Origin: Collinsella aerofaciens
GTDB lineage: Bacteria > Actinomycetota > Coriobacteriia > Coriobacteriales > Coriobacteriaceae
Assembly: GCF_028209885.1 (NCBI RefSeq)
Contig: NZ_JAQLEM010000008.1
Span: 1-64,000 of the forward strand
DNA: 64,000 nucleotides
Direction: 5' to 3'
Below are positions 45,276 to 53,264 of the stretch, in pieces. Numbering within the stretch: the first letter of the stretch is position 1; the number at the start of each line of letters is the position of its first letter. A program made the translations under genes and the position numbers. The notes beneath the pieces are model-generated. The model saw only the letters and a program-made list of their open reading frames with translations, made no database searches and was not told the origin of the DNA.

Positions 45276-46742
45276 ATGCGTATCTACAACAGCGCTACCC
45301 ATAAAAAGGAAGAGTTCCAGCCCATCGAGTCCGGCAAGGTCCGCATGTACGTGTGCGGCCCCACGGTCTACGACAACATCCACATCGGCAACGCCCGCAC
45401 GTTCATCAGCTTTGACGTGATTCGCCGCTGGCTCATCGCGAGCGGCTACGAGGTCACGTTCGCCCAGAACCTCACCGATGTCGACGACAAGATCATCAAG
45501 CGCGCCAACGAGCAGGGCCGTACGGCCGCCGAGGTCGCGACGGAGTTCTCCGACAAGTTCATCGGCGTCATGCGCGCCGCCAACGTGCTCGATCCCGATG
45601 TGCGCCCCCGCGCCACCAAGGAGATCGGCCCCATGATCGCCATGATCAAGACGCTTATCGAGCAGGGCCACGCTTACGCAGCCGATAACGGCGATGTGTA
45701 CTTTGCCGTGCGCAGCGATCCCAACTATGGTCAGGTCTCGGGCCGCAACATCGACGACCTTATGGTTGGCGCACGCATTGAGGAGAACGAGGACAAGAAC
45801 GACCCGCTCGACTTTGCCCTGTGGAAGGCCGCCAAGCCCGGCGAGCCCAGCTGGCCGAGCCCCTGGGGCGAGGGCCGTCCCGGTTGGCACACCGAGTGCG
45901 CCGCCATGGTGCATCGCTACCTGGGCACTCCGATCGACATCCACGGCGGCGGCTCCGACCTTGCCTTCCCGCATCACGAGAACGAGTGCGCTCAGGCCAC
46001 CTGCGCCTGGCACCAGGGCTTCTCCAACACCTGGATGCACACGGGCATGCTGCTGGTAGACGGCGAGAAGATGTCCAAGTCGCTCGGCAACTTCTTTACG
46101 CTGGCCGAGGTCCTCGAGCAGCACTCCGCTGCCGCCCTGCGCCTGCTGATGCTGCAGACGAGCTATCGCTCGCCGCTCGACTTTTCTTGGGAGCGCCTGG
46201 AGGGTGCCGAGAACTCGCTCACGCGTATCGCCGGTACGGTCGAGAACCTGCGCTGGGCCGCGAACCATGCGACGGCCGATGCCGATGAGGCAGCATCCGA
46301 GGCGTTTGCCGCCAAGGCCGCCGAGACCCGTGCCACCTTTAAGGAGTGCATGGACGACGACTTTAACACCGCCGGTGCCATGGGTGCTGTCTTTGGCTTT
46401 GTGACCGAGTGCAACCAGTACCTGGAGCAGGCGGGCGATGCTGCCGACAAGGCCGCAGTCCTGGCTGCCGCCGATACGCTGGCCGAGCTGCTCGATACGT
46501 TTGGCGTTGAGCTTCCCGAGCCCAAGGTCGAGTTGCCGCTGGGCCTGCTGGGCGTTGCCGCCGGTTTGGTTGCCTACACGGGCGACGACGTGGACGAGGC
46601 CGCTGCCAAGATTCTCGAGGCCCGTGCCGAGGCCCGTGCCGCCAAGAACTGGGATCTGGCCGACGCCATCCGTGATCAGCTCAAGGACCTGGGCCTGACG
46701 ATCGAGGATACCGCCGCCGGCACTCGTATTAAGAGTCTCTAG
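45276..46742 (+). CDS. cysS: Cysteinyl-tRNA synthetase
   Basis: The 488-residue class I enzyme has zinc and HIGH-type motifs CGPTVYDNIHIGNART near residue 27 and the KMSKS loop EKMSKSLGNFF near 265. It has a full-length C-terminal helical domain. AAGGAG lies 7 nt before ATG 45276, 3 nt after ispF. A long structured segment (46749-46851) follows before rlmB. Confidence 0.97.
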   Translation: MRIYNSATHKKEEFQPIESGKVRMYVCGPTVYDNIHIGNARTFISFDVIRRWLIASGYEVTFAQNLTDVDDKIIKRANEQGRTAAEVATEFSDKFIGVMRAANVLDPDVRPRATKEIGPMIAMIKTLIEQGHAYAADNGDVYFAVRSDPNYGQVSGRNIDDLMVGARIEENEDKNDPLDFALWKAAKPGEPSWPSPWGEGRPGWHTECAAMVHRYLGTPIDIHGGGSDLAFPHHENECAQATCAWHQGFSNTWMHTGMLLVDGEKMSKSLGNFFTLAEVLEQHSAAALRLLMLQTSYRSPLDFSWERLEGAENSLTRIAGTVENLRWAANHATADADEAASEAFAAKAAETRATFKECMDDDFNTAGAMGAVFGFVTECNQYLEQAGDAADKAAVLAAADTLAELLDTFGVELPEPKVELPLGLLGVAAGLVAYTGDDVDEAAAKILEARAEARAAKNWDLADAIRDQLKDLGLTIEDTAAGTRIKSL

Positions 46743-46748
46743 TATTTG

Positions 46749-46851
46749 TCGACCGTTCGAGGTGCGGCAGATTGCCTTGAAAGAGGAGGGCATAGACCTG
46801 GTGGTCATGCCCGACGATTGAAAGGCAAGGTGCCGTGGCTCGGACGGTCGA
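46749..46851 (+). ncRNA. 103-nt imperfect stem-loop between cysS and rlmB
   Basis: Nested helices: TCGACCGT/ACGGTCGA (46749-46756, 46844-46851), CGAG/CTCG with GCGGCA/TGCCGT, TTGCCTT/AAGGCAA, and an apical GGGCAT/ATGCCC with GACC/GGTC. No open frame uses it. It could be a leader RNA, a processing site or an unusual terminator (TTCTTGTT follows). Confidence 0.6.
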
Positions 46852-46885
46852 TTCTTGTTCGTTATCTTTTTAAGGAGGCCGTTTT

Positions 46886-47800
46886 ATGGCCGACAATCGC
46901 AAGCGTGCGCCTCGTGGCGGCAAGCAGGCTGCTTCTGGCTCGCGTCCGATTCGCCGCAATGATCGCGCTGCCGCTCCCAAGGGCCAGCGCGATCGCACCC
47001 AGGCCGCACGCCCGCAGCGCGATCGCAACCGAGACGCTGTCCAGGCTCCCAAGGGCGAGTTTATCGAAGGTCGTCGTGCTGCCGCCGAGGCGCTGCGCAC
47101 TGGTTTTCCCATCAAGTGCGCGCTCATTGCCGAGGGCGGGGAGCGCGATGCCGCCTTGTCGCGCCTAGTCGACGACCTCAATGCCGCGGGTGTCCGCATT
47201 AAGTATGTGCCGCGCGCGCAGCTCGACGCACTGTCGAGCCATGGCGCTCACCAGGGCATTGCGCTCGAGGTTGGCAACTTCCCCTATGCCGATGTCGCCG
47301 ATATCCTCGACCGCGCGGGCGACGGTCCGGCGCTCGTCATCGTACTCGACCATGTGACCGACGACGGCAACTTTGGCGCCATTGTGCGCTCCGCCGAGGT
47401 TGTGGGCGCGGCCGGCGTCATCATCGCCAACAAGCGCGCCGCCGGCGTGACCGTGGGTAGTTACAAGACCTCTGCCGGTGCCGTCATGCACCTGCCCATC
47501 GCGCAGGTGCCCAATATCGCCCGTGCGCTTGATGATCTTAAGGCCGCTGGCTTTTGGGTGGGCGGTGCCTCCGAGCACGCCGAGGGCAGTTGCTGGGATG
47601 CTCCCTTCGAAGGTCGCGTGGCGCTCGTCATGGGCTCCGAGGGCGACGGCATCTCGCGCCTGGTGCTCGAGAAATGCGACTTTTTGACCAAGCTTCCCCA
47701 GCGCGGCATGACCGAGAGCCTCAACGTTGCCCAGGCGACCACGGCGCTGTGCTTTGAGTGGCTGCGCCGCAACGCCGGCGAGCTCATGGGGGAGGAGTAG
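46886..47800 (+). CDS. rlmB: 23S rRNA (guanosine-2'-O)-methyltransferase RlmB-like (SPOUT)
   Basis: The 304-residue protein has a basic low-complexity N-terminus (about 1-50), a substrate-binding domain starting EFIEGRRAAAEAL, and the SPOUT knot (VIVLDHVTDDGNFGAIVRSAE, LVMGSEGDGISRLVLEKCD, MTESLNVAQATTAL). It methylates a ribose in 23S rRNA or tRNA with SAM. The position after cysS and before a NYN gene matches the common cysS-rlmB-yacP order. TAAGGAGG precedes ATG 46886. Confidence 0.92.
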   Translation: MADNRKRAPRGGKQAASGSRPIRRNDRAAAPKGQRDRTQAARPQRDRNRDAVQAPKGEFIEGRRAAAEALRTGFPIKCALIAEGGERDAALSRLVDDLNAAGVRIKYVPRAQLDALSSHGAHQGIALEVGNFPYADVADILDRAGDGPALVIVLDHVTDDGNFGAIVRSAEVVGAAGVIIANKRAAGVTVGSYKTSAGAVMHLPIAQVPNIARALDDLKAAGFWVGGASEHAEGSCWDAPFEGRVALVMGSEGDGISRLVLEKCDFLTKLPQRGMTESLNVAQATTALCFEWLRRNAGELMGEE

Positions 47801-47803
47801 CGC

Positions 47804-48481
47804 ATGTCCAAAAAGAACCGTGCCAAGTCCAAGGCCAAGCGCTTTGGTGAGGGCTCGGCCAGGCCGATTGTTTCGGCCGCGACCTACGGCGTGGGCGGCA
47901 ATGCGTTTGCGCAGGCCATCGCCGACCCGGTCTCGACGGTGCACTCCAATAAGCCCGAGCTTTTGGTGGTCGACGGCTACAACGTGATCCACTGCACGCC
48001 GCGCTACGAAAAGCTTGTGTACGACCATTCCGACGATCCGTATTCCAGCGACGTCCACGATATGGCGCGCACCGCACTCATCAACGACGTCGCCGCCTTT
48101 GCCCAAGGCCGCTACGAGGCCGTGATCGTGTTCGACGGCGCGGGCAATATCTCCAGCGAGCGCCCCAACCTGCCGGCTCGTGGCGTGCGCATCGAGTTTT
48201 CGCCGACGGGCGTCTCTGCCGATACCGTGGTACAGAAGCTCTGCATCGAGGCACGCGAGGAAGGCCGTGCGTGCTCTGTGGTGTCGAGCGACGGCACGAT
48301 CCAGGCCGTCGTCATGGGCAAGGGCGTTACGCGCATCTCGAGCCGTATGCTGGTGGACGAGATCAAACAGATCGATAACGACGTTCACGAGGCAGAGGAA
48401 GCTCCGCAGATCAAGATGACCTTGGGCAGCCGCCTGAGCCCCGAGGCGCTGGCCAAGCTCATGGCCCTGCGCGGGAGGTAG
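47804..48481 (+). CDS. YacP-like NYN-domain protein (putative ribonuclease)
   Basis: The 225-residue protein has a PIN-like NYN domain: LLVVDGYNVIH near residue 55, VIVFDGAG near 105 and VVSSDGTIQAVVMGKG near 165, which supply the acidic metal site. In Bacillus the homologue Rae1/YacP is a ribosome-associated mRNA endonuclease. The Lys/Arg-rich N-terminus (about 1-17) may bind RNA. It begins 3 nt after rlmB. A hairpin shared with the convergent gene follows. Confidence 0.87.
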   Translation: MSKKNRAKSKAKRFGEGSARPIVSAATYGVGGNAFAQAIADPVSTVHSNKPELLVVDGYNVIHCTPRYEKLVYDHSDDPYSSDVHDMARTALINDVAAFAQGRYEAVIVFDGAGNISSERPNLPARGVRIEFSPTGVSADTVVQKLCIEAREEGRACSVVSSDGTIQAVVMGKGVTRISSRMLVDEIKQIDNDVHEAEEAPQIKMTLGSRLSPEALAKLMALRGR

Positions 48482-48482
48482 G

Positions 48483-48516
48483 GGAGTTGGCGGGGCAATG
48501 CTGCCTCGCTAACTCC
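48483..48516. terminator. Bidirectional terminator-like hairpin
   Basis: ggagttggcggggca and tgcctcgctaactcc pair with two bulges. It lies between the convergent NYN and HipA-like genes and overlaps the latter's stop codon. Confidence 0.6.
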
Positions 48517-49849
48517 ATTCAGCGATGTCGATCATTCTTTCGAGGCGCCACGTTAGCGCCTCTTTTAGATAAGGCAGTCTCGCTGCTAGGGCATCGTTTT
48601 TAGACAGAATCTCGATTGCCTCGTCGACAAAACCTTCGAGTTTCTCCCCGTCAAACCAGTTCATATCCTCAACAAGCAACATTTGTTTCGCGGGACTTGA
48701 ATGGAACTGCGCGCTGGCAAAACTGTGCTCTCCTGCCCTAAGCTCATCTAGAGATATGTTGCACCAGAGCGATGAGCCCGAATCGAAGATGGGGGCTGGT
48801 CTGCAGACTAGTGAGTTGACGTTTCGCACGAGGCCGAAGTTGCGCCAATGACGATCGTAGTTGGCGATGATGTCGTCACACACGATCATGTGGTCAAGGG
48901 CATCCTTGACGCCTGTCACCCCGAGTTCCTCGCAGTTTGCTACGTATCGCTCGTAGTCAGTTAGCCGTTCATCTGCGTTTGCGTGCTGGTTTACATAGAA
49001 CGCAGGGACATACTCTTCTTCATCAGTTAAGAAGACATCGCATATGCTCAGGGCGGAAGTGCCCGTGCCCTCGAGCGAGTAAGGTACATAATCGCAGGCG
49101 TTTAGGATGCGACGGTGGAGCGCGGTCGCCACCAGCTCGTTATAAGGTTCCTGGTTCAGGTGCGCTCCTGCCTTATGCAGAATTCGACGCCCGCCCTCGC
49201 ACGTCCAGTACTTTTGAAGATTGCCGTCCGAGGTGTTATCGGGCTTTGCGGCAGCCGCTTTTCCCTCTGGGGCAAAGGGCGCAATGGACAGCGAGACGTC
49301 ATCAAAGGCGTTATTGAAGAAGTTAATATCCTCCCAGACGAGACCGGAATCTTGGGGTCTAATCCAATACTGGTCGGATAAGGAGAGGCCAAGATTTCGC
49401 TGTACGAGTTCATCGGGAACATCGACTGCGGCTTCTGCAAGCAGGGAGGCTAGCCCAATGCGTGCGAGCGGGATACCGCGACCGCGCCACCAGATGCGGA
49501 AGGAGTCGAGCGATACGGAGCTATTGGGGCCAAATACCCCAATAGGGGCGTGGGCGTAATCGATGTCGGCGCCGATGTGGGTAAAGTCTTTTCGCGATGT
49601 GTTGTAGACCAGCTGAGCGACTTCGTGCGTGCGGTTCATGAGGGTGAACGCGATCTCGCTCTTACCGTGGCCGCGGCGGGGACGTCCTCCCGTTTTGGTC
49701 ACGGAGCGGAGTCGCGTGTCGACGCTGTCTTTGTCGATGAGCCATACACCAGAAGCCTTGCGGGCATCAAGTGCTCCGTTTTTTATGAGCTCCTGCACCC
49801 TGCGCGGAGTGATGCCGAGCAGCTCGGCGGCTTCCTTGGTAGTAAGCAT
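48509..49849 (-). CDS. Excisionase-type HTH fused to a HipA/CtkA-like kinase domain
   Basis: The 446-residue protein starts with a MerR/excisionase winged helix (residues 3-45: TTKEAAELLGITPRRVQELI). A spacer follows, then a HipA-like kinase fold: DGNLQKYW near 208 (nucleotide loop and Lys), EPYNELVAT at 234, the catalytic NYDRHWRNFG at 330-339 and the metal Asp in PIFDSG at 353-358. It probably phosphorylates a protein and regulates its own promoter, so toxin kinase and DNA binding would be in one chain. No separate antitoxin gene is present. The start 49849 follows AAGGG. Confidence 0.82.
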   Translation of the reverse strand: MLTTKEAAELLGITPRRVQELIKNGALDARKASGVWLIDKDSVDTRLRSVTKTGGRPRRGHGKSEIAFTLMNRTHEVAQLVYNTSRKDFTHIGADIDYAHAPIGVFGPNSSVSLDSFRIWWRGRGIPLARIGLASLLAEAAVDVPDELVQRNLGLSLSDQYWIRPQDSGLVWEDINFFNNAFDDVSLSIAPFAPEGKAAAAKPDNTSDGNLQKYWTCEGGRRILHKAGAHLNQEPYNELVATALHRRILNACDYVPYSLEGTGTSALSICDVFLTDEEEYVPAFYVNQHANADERLTDYERYVANCEELGVTGVKDALDHMIVCDDIIANYDRHWRNFGLVRNVNSLVCRPAPIFDSGSSLWCNISLDELRAGEHSFASAQFHSSPAKQMLLVEDMNWFDGEKLEGFVDEAIEILSKNDALAARLPYLKEALTWRLERMIDIAEWS

Positions 49850-49868
49850 CACGAAACCCTTCGTCAAA

Positions 49869-49927
49869 ACGAATAGTTTTATATATAGCAATTGTAATTA
49901 AAACTATTCGTTCTGACGAATAGTTTT
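49869..49927 (-). promoter_or_regulatory. Triple operator upstream of the HTH-HipA-like gene
   Basis: ACGAATAGTTTT occurs at 49869-49880 and 49916-49927, with its exact inverse AAAACTATTCGT at 49900-49911. The last two form a perfect 12-bp palindrome with a 4-bp gap. The AT-rich stretch between (tatatatagcaattg) would hold the promoter. Confidence 0.8.
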
Positions 49928-50073
49928 GAGATTGAGGGCGAACCGACAGAAATGAACGGGCCTGGTACCTGTTGTTGCTGGTTTTTGCATATTTATATAA
50001 CGCCGTGTGGCCTGTTGCGCCCCGTCCGTAATTCCTTTATTCTTAACAGGCTTCGCGCGAAAGCGCCAAGTGT

Positions 50074-50148
50074 GCCAGTGTGGCGCAACGGTAGCGCAAC
50101 TGATTTGTAATCAGTGGGTTGCAGGTTCGATTCCTGTCACTGGCTCCA
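50074..50148 (+). tRNA. tRNA-Thr (anticodon TGT)
   Basis: The acceptor GCCAGTG pairs with CACTGGC, the anticodon stem CTGAT/ATCAG encloses TTGTA with anticodon TGT, and the T-arm is GCAGGTTCGATTCCTGT. The length is 75 nt with CCA encoded. Confidence 0.95.
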
Positions 50149-50157
50149 TGAGAGTTT

Positions 50158-50195
50158 CGGGCTCTGTTCCTTGTGGGACAGGGCCCGTTTCTATT
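50158..50195 (+). terminator. Terminator of tRNA-Thr(TGT)
   Basis: cgggctctgt and acagggcccg pair, followed by tttctattt. Confidence 0.75.
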
Positions 50196-50240
50196 TATGT
50201 CGACATGTAAGTGGGTTTGACTCCCACCAAGCTTCAGGTT

Positions 50241-50459
50241 TGTCTCGATCTGTAACACGGGTGGGCTGAAAACCCTCCTTATAGTTACAGATCGAGACAA
50301 TGCCAAAGGACGGCCGATAACGTCTCGATCTGTAACACGAAGAGGCTGAAAACCGTTCTAGCTGTTACAGAGTGAGACGTAAGCCGGGGTCGCCGCGTAG
50401 TATCTCGATCTGTAACAGATAGGAGAGGAATGACCCTCTTACTGTTACAGATTGAGATG
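50241..50459. repeat. Three tandem 59-nt hairpin repeats with exact 80-bp period
   Basis: Hairpins lie at 50241-50299, 50321-50379 and 50401-50459. Each is a 16-nt arm (TGTCTCGATCTGTAAC in copy 1), a 27-nt loop and the inverse arm. Spacers of 21 nt (50300-50320, 50380-50400) are unrelated in sequence. Arms are conserved with a few paired or unpaired changes; loops share ggctgaaaacc in copies 1 and 2 only. It is not a CRISPR array by unit size or structure. Confidence 0.85.
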
Positions 50460-50793
50460 AAAACGGTGAGGCCCCTGGTCTACTTGATTGCACCGGGGAA
50501 GCTCCGATCTCGACCTATATATAGGTGCAAATAGGCTGTTATCGAAGCTCGATCCTGAAGGTGTACTCTACTACACCAAAGTGTTACCTTGGGAAACGTC
50601 ACCTCAGTATCCAAAACCACCGTCCCTCATATCCCAACTCAACAAAACAGCAGGTCAAAGGTATATAGATACGCCCGGGGCCGTGTATCTAGAGGTTTTC
50701 GTTGACAGCCCCCAAGGTTGCATCGTATTATCTTCTTCGTTCGCGGGGGCGGCGGTCCAAAAGACCAAAGAACCTGCGGATACTTGAACGATT
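50460..50793. other. AT-rich spacer between the hairpin array and tRNA-Tyr
   Basis: A 99-codon frame (50488-50787, TTG start) exists but has no ribosome site, no recognisable family and overlaps the tRNA promoter. It was not called as a gene. Base composition is lower in GC than the flanks. Confidence 0.5.
50702..50731 (+). promoter_or_regulatory. Promoter of the tRNA-Tyr/Thr/Met-tuf unit
   Basis: A consensus TTGACA (50702-50707) and TATTAT (50726-50731) are 18 bp apart. It is the best promoter match in the window. Confidence 0.8.
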
Positions 50794-50875
50794 GGGAGTT
50801 TGCCCGAGTGGTTAATGGGGACGGGCTGTAAACCCGTTGGCTCTGCCTACATAGGTTCGAATCCTATAGCTCCCA
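50794..50875 (+). tRNA. tRNA-Tyr (anticodon GTA)
   Basis: The acceptor GGGAGTT pairs with AGCTCCC, the anticodon loop is CTGTAAA (GTA), and the long variable arm is of type II. It is 82 nt; the CCA is not encoded (ACCC follows). Confidence 0.95.
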
Positions 50876-50885
50876 CCCGTCAAGT

Positions 50886-50961
50886 GCCTGTATAGCTCAG
50901 TCGGTAGAGCACTTCGTTGGTAACGAAGAGGTCACCAGTTCAAGTCTGGTTGCAGGCTCCA
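50886..50961 (+). tRNA. tRNA-Thr (anticodon GGT)
   Basis: The acceptor GCCTGTA pairs with TGCAGGC, the anticodon stem CTTCG/CGAAG encloses TTGGTAA (GGT). The length is 76 nt with CCA encoded. Confidence 0.96.
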
Positions 50962-50964
50962 TCC

Positions 50965-51041
50965 GGCGGTGTAGCTCAGTTGGTTAGAGCACACGGTTCA
51001 TACCCGTGGCGTCACTGGTTCGAATCCAGTCACCGCTACCA
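50965..51041 (+). tRNA. tRNA-Met (anticodon CAT), elongator type
   Basis: The acceptor GGCGGTG pairs with CACCGCT, with a G-T at the first pair; the anticodon loop is TTCATAC (CAT). It lacks the unpaired 1-72 position of initiators, so elongator Met is favoured; a lysidine-modified Ile tRNA is possible. The length is 77 nt with CCA encoded. Confidence 0.9.
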
Positions 51042-51052
51042 TAGGTAACACG

Positions 51053-51094
51053 GTGGCTTCTCAATAGTATGTTGAGAGGCCACTATGGTATAAA
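51053..51094 (+). promoter_or_regulatory. Hairpin and extended -10 ahead of tuf
   Basis: ggcttctcaa and ttgagaggcc pair (51055-51080). TGGTATAAA at 51086-51094 reads as an extended -10, so tuf may have its own promoter besides tRNA read-through. Confidence 0.5.
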
Positions 51095-51137
51095 GGCAAA
51101 GTCCCGTCCGGGGACGACCTGTTAAGAGGAGGGCTTT

Positions 51138-52328
51138 ATGGCCAAAGAGAAGTTTGAGCGCACTAAGCCGCATGTTAACATCGGCACCATTGGTCACGTC
51201 GACCACGGCAAGACCACGCTGACCGCTGCCATCACCAAGGTTCTCTCCGAGACCGAGGGCTGCAAGGCTGACTTCACTGCGTTCGAGAACATCGACAAGG
51301 CTCCCGAGGAGCGCGAGCGCGGCATTACGATTTCCGTCTCCCACGTTGAGTACGAGACCGCTGCCCGTCACTACGCTCACGTTGACTGCCCGGGCCACGC
51401 TGACTACGTCAAGAACATGATCTCCGGCGCTGCTCAGATGGACGGCGCTATCCTGGTCATCGCTGCTACCGACGGCCCCATGGCTCAGACCCGCGAGCAC
51501 ATCCTGCTCGCCCGTCAGGTCGGCGTTCCCTACATCGTCGTCTTCCTGAACAAGTGCGACATGGTCGACGATGACGAGCTCATCGACCTCGTCGAGATGG
51601 AGACCCGTGAGCTCCTCTCCGAGTACGATTTCCCCGGCGACGACATCCCCGTCATCCGTGGCTCCGCTCTGGGCGCTCTCGAGGGCGACGCCAAGTGGAT
51701 GGACGCCATTCGCGAGCTCATGAAGGCCGTCGACGAGTACATCCCGACGCCTGCTCGTAACAACGACCTCCCGTTCCTGATGGCCGTTGAGGACGTTATG
51801 ACCATCTCCGGCCGTGGTACCGTTGCTACTGGCCGTGTCGAGCGCGGTGAGCTCAAGCTCAACGAGCCCGTCGAGATCGTCGGCATCAAGGATACCCAGA
51901 ACACCGTCGTTACCGGTATCGAGATGTTCCGTAAGTCCATGGACTTCTGCGAGGCTGGCGACAACGTCGGTCTGCTGCTCCGCGGCATCAAGCGTGAGGA
52001 CATCGAGCGCGGCCAGGTTCTCTGCAAGCCCGGTTCGGTTACCCCGCACACCAAGTTCACCGGCGAGATCTACGTTCTGACCAAGGAGGAGGGCGGCCGT
52101 CACACCCCGTTCTTCGATGGTTATCGTCCTCAGTTCTACTTCCGTACCACCGACGTTACCGGTACGGTCAAGCTCCCCGAGGGCACCGAGATGGCTATGC
52201 CTGGTGACCACATCACCATCGAGGGCGACCTCATCCACCCGATCGCCATGGAGGAGGGCCTGCGCTTCGCTATCCGCGAGGGTGGCCACACCGTCGGTTC
52301 GGGCATCGTCTCCACGATCATTGAGTAA
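51138..52328 (+). CDS. tuf: Elongation factor Tu
   Basis: The 396-residue GTPase has G1 GHVDHGKTT, the effector region with ERGITI, G3 DCPGHADY and G4 NKCDMVDD. Domains 2 and 3 are complete ([20 protein letters not shown]). It delivers aminoacyl-tRNA to the ribosome. GAGGAGG precedes ATG 51138. It follows tRNA-Tyr/Thr/Met, a typical bacterial arrangement, and ends in a strong terminator. Confidence 0.99.
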   Translation: MAKEKFERTKPHVNIGTIGHVDHGKTTLTAAITKVLSETEGCKADFTAFENIDKAPEERERGITISVSHVEYETAARHYAHVDCPGHADYVKNMISGAAQMDGAILVIAATDGPMAQTREHILLARQVGVPYIVVFLNKCDMVDDDELIDLVEMETRELLSEYDFPGDDIPVIRGSALGALEGDAKWMDAIRELMKAVDEYIPTPARNNDLPFLMAVEDVMTISGRGTVATGRVERGELKLNEPVEIVGIKDTQNTVVTGIEMFRKSMDFCEAGDNVGLLLRGIKREDIERGQVLCKPGSVTPHTKFTGEIYVLTKEEGGRHTPFFDGYRPQFYFRTTDVTGTVKLPEGTEMAMPGDHITIEGDLIHPIAMEEGLRFAIREGGHTVGSGIVSTIIE

Positions 52329-52356
52329 ATTAGCTCTTTGATATAGCTGACTTAGA

Positions 52357-52390
52357 GAACCCGGCACTTATATGGGTGCCGGGTTCTTTT
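52357..52390 (+). terminator. Terminator of tuf
   Basis: gaacccggcac and gtgccgggttc pair perfectly around 8 nt, followed by TTTT. Confidence 0.92.
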
Positions 52391-52532
52391 CTGCAATGGA
52401 TATTGAGCCGTTGCTGGTGTCGAGAGGATCGATAATGGTCCTGGATGCACCGTCGATTAGCTCTCGATGGCTTCATTGATGTGTTCCAAATATGAATGGA
52501 TCCACCGAGAACCAATTGACTCGAGGTTTTCA

Positions 52533-52562
52533 TTGACAGCACTTACGTGGAGCTGATAAAGT
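52533..52562 (+). promoter_or_regulatory. rpmG operon promoter
   Basis: TTGACA (52533-52538) and TAAAGT (52557-52562) are 18 bp apart. The element resembles the tRNA-Tyr promoter at 50702. Confidence 0.72.
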
Positions 52563-52607
52563 AACAACTCGTGCCCGTACGGGGCGGAAATGAAAGGTTC
52601 AGGATAC

Positions 52608-52757
52608 ATGCGTACTCTAGTTACTCTTGCGTGCACTGAGTGCAAGCGCCGCAACTATACGACCACCAAGAACAAGTCGACCATGCCTGATCGTATGGAG
52701 ATCAAGAAGTATTGCCCCTGGTGCCGTCACCACACGCTGCACAAAGAGACTCGCTAG
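52608..52757 (+). CDS. rpmG: Ribosomal protein bL33
   Basis: This small 49-residue protein reads [20 protein letters not shown] at its start and ends [15 protein letters not shown]. Two CxxC pairs (CTEC, CPWC) make it the zinc-binding C+ form of L33. It is a 50S subunit component near the E site. Its place before tRNA-Trp, secE and nusG is the standard arrangement. The start ATG 52608 is 5 nt after AGGA. Confidence 0.96.
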   Translation: MRTLVTLACTECKRRNYTTTKNKSTMPDRMEIKKYCPWCRHHTLHKETR

Positions 52758-52770
52758 TCTCTAGTCACAT

Positions 52771-52846
52771 ACGCCAGTAGTTCAATTGGTAGAGCATCGG
52801 TCTCCAAAACCGAGTGTTGAGGGTTCGAGTCCTTCCTGGCGTGCCA
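52771..52846 (+). tRNA. tRNA-Trp (anticodon CCA)
   Basis: The acceptor ACGCCAG pairs with CTGGCGT and the anticodon loop is CTCCAAA (CCA). The length is 76 nt with CCA encoded. It is embedded between rpmG and secE. Confidence 0.96.
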
Positions 52847-52855
52847 GTCATTATT

Positions 52856-52888
52856 CCGTAAGCTCCCACTTGGGGGCTTACGGTTTAC
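52856..52888 (+). terminator. Hairpin after tRNA-Trp
   Basis: ccgtaagc and gcttacgg pair, with tttactc after. It is a weak terminator and could let transcripts continue into secE. Confidence 0.6.
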
Positions 52889-52922
52889 TCATGTATAAGC
52901 GCATTGCGCGGAGGTAACCCAA

Positions 52923-53261
52923 ATGGCCAACAAGAAGAACAAGAAGAAGGCTCAGCAGCCGGCACCTGCCAACAAAGCTGCCGCCAACTCCAAGGTTGAG
53001 GCCAAGAAGGCCGTTGCCAAGAAGAACGAGAAGGCTGCGAAGTCCAAGAAGAACGAGAAGCCTGGTTTCTTCGCCCGCACCAAGAAGTATTTCGCTTCGG
53101 TCAAGTCCGAGATGAAGCGTGTCACGTGGCCCGATAAGAAGGAGCTCGTGAACTACTCGGTTGTCGTTTGCGCTTCTCTGATCGTCGTCGGCGTCGTCAT
53201 CGCTCTGCTCGATGCTGGCTTTGGCGAGGCTCTTGCTCTGTTCTCTGGATTGAGGGGCTAA
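52923..53261 (+). CDS. secE: Preprotein translocase subunit SecE
   Basis: The 112-residue protein has a Lys/Ala-rich cytoplasmic N-terminus (about 1-45), the amphipathic motif FARTKKYFASVKSEMKRVTWP and one C-terminal membrane helix (SVVVCASLIVVGVVIALLDAG). It clamps SecY in the Sec channel. The long basic N-terminus is typical of actinobacteria. GGAGG lies 8 nt before ATG 52923; nusG follows after 3 nt. Confidence 0.95.
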   Translation: MANKKNKKKAQQPAPANKAAANSKVEAKKAVAKKNEKAAKSKKNEKPGFFARTKKYFASVKSEMKRVTWPDKKELVNYSVVVCASLIVVGVVIALLDAGFGEALALFSGLRG

Positions 53262-53264
53262 ACC

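Noticed and set aside
50241-50459. CRISPR array
   Set aside because: Only three units, a 59-nt palindromic unit with a variable loop, 21-nt spacers and no cas genes.
50488-50787. 99-residue open frame with TTG start
   Set aside because: It has no ribosome site or recognisable family, overlaps a strong tRNA promoter, and its composition is unlike the neighbouring genes.
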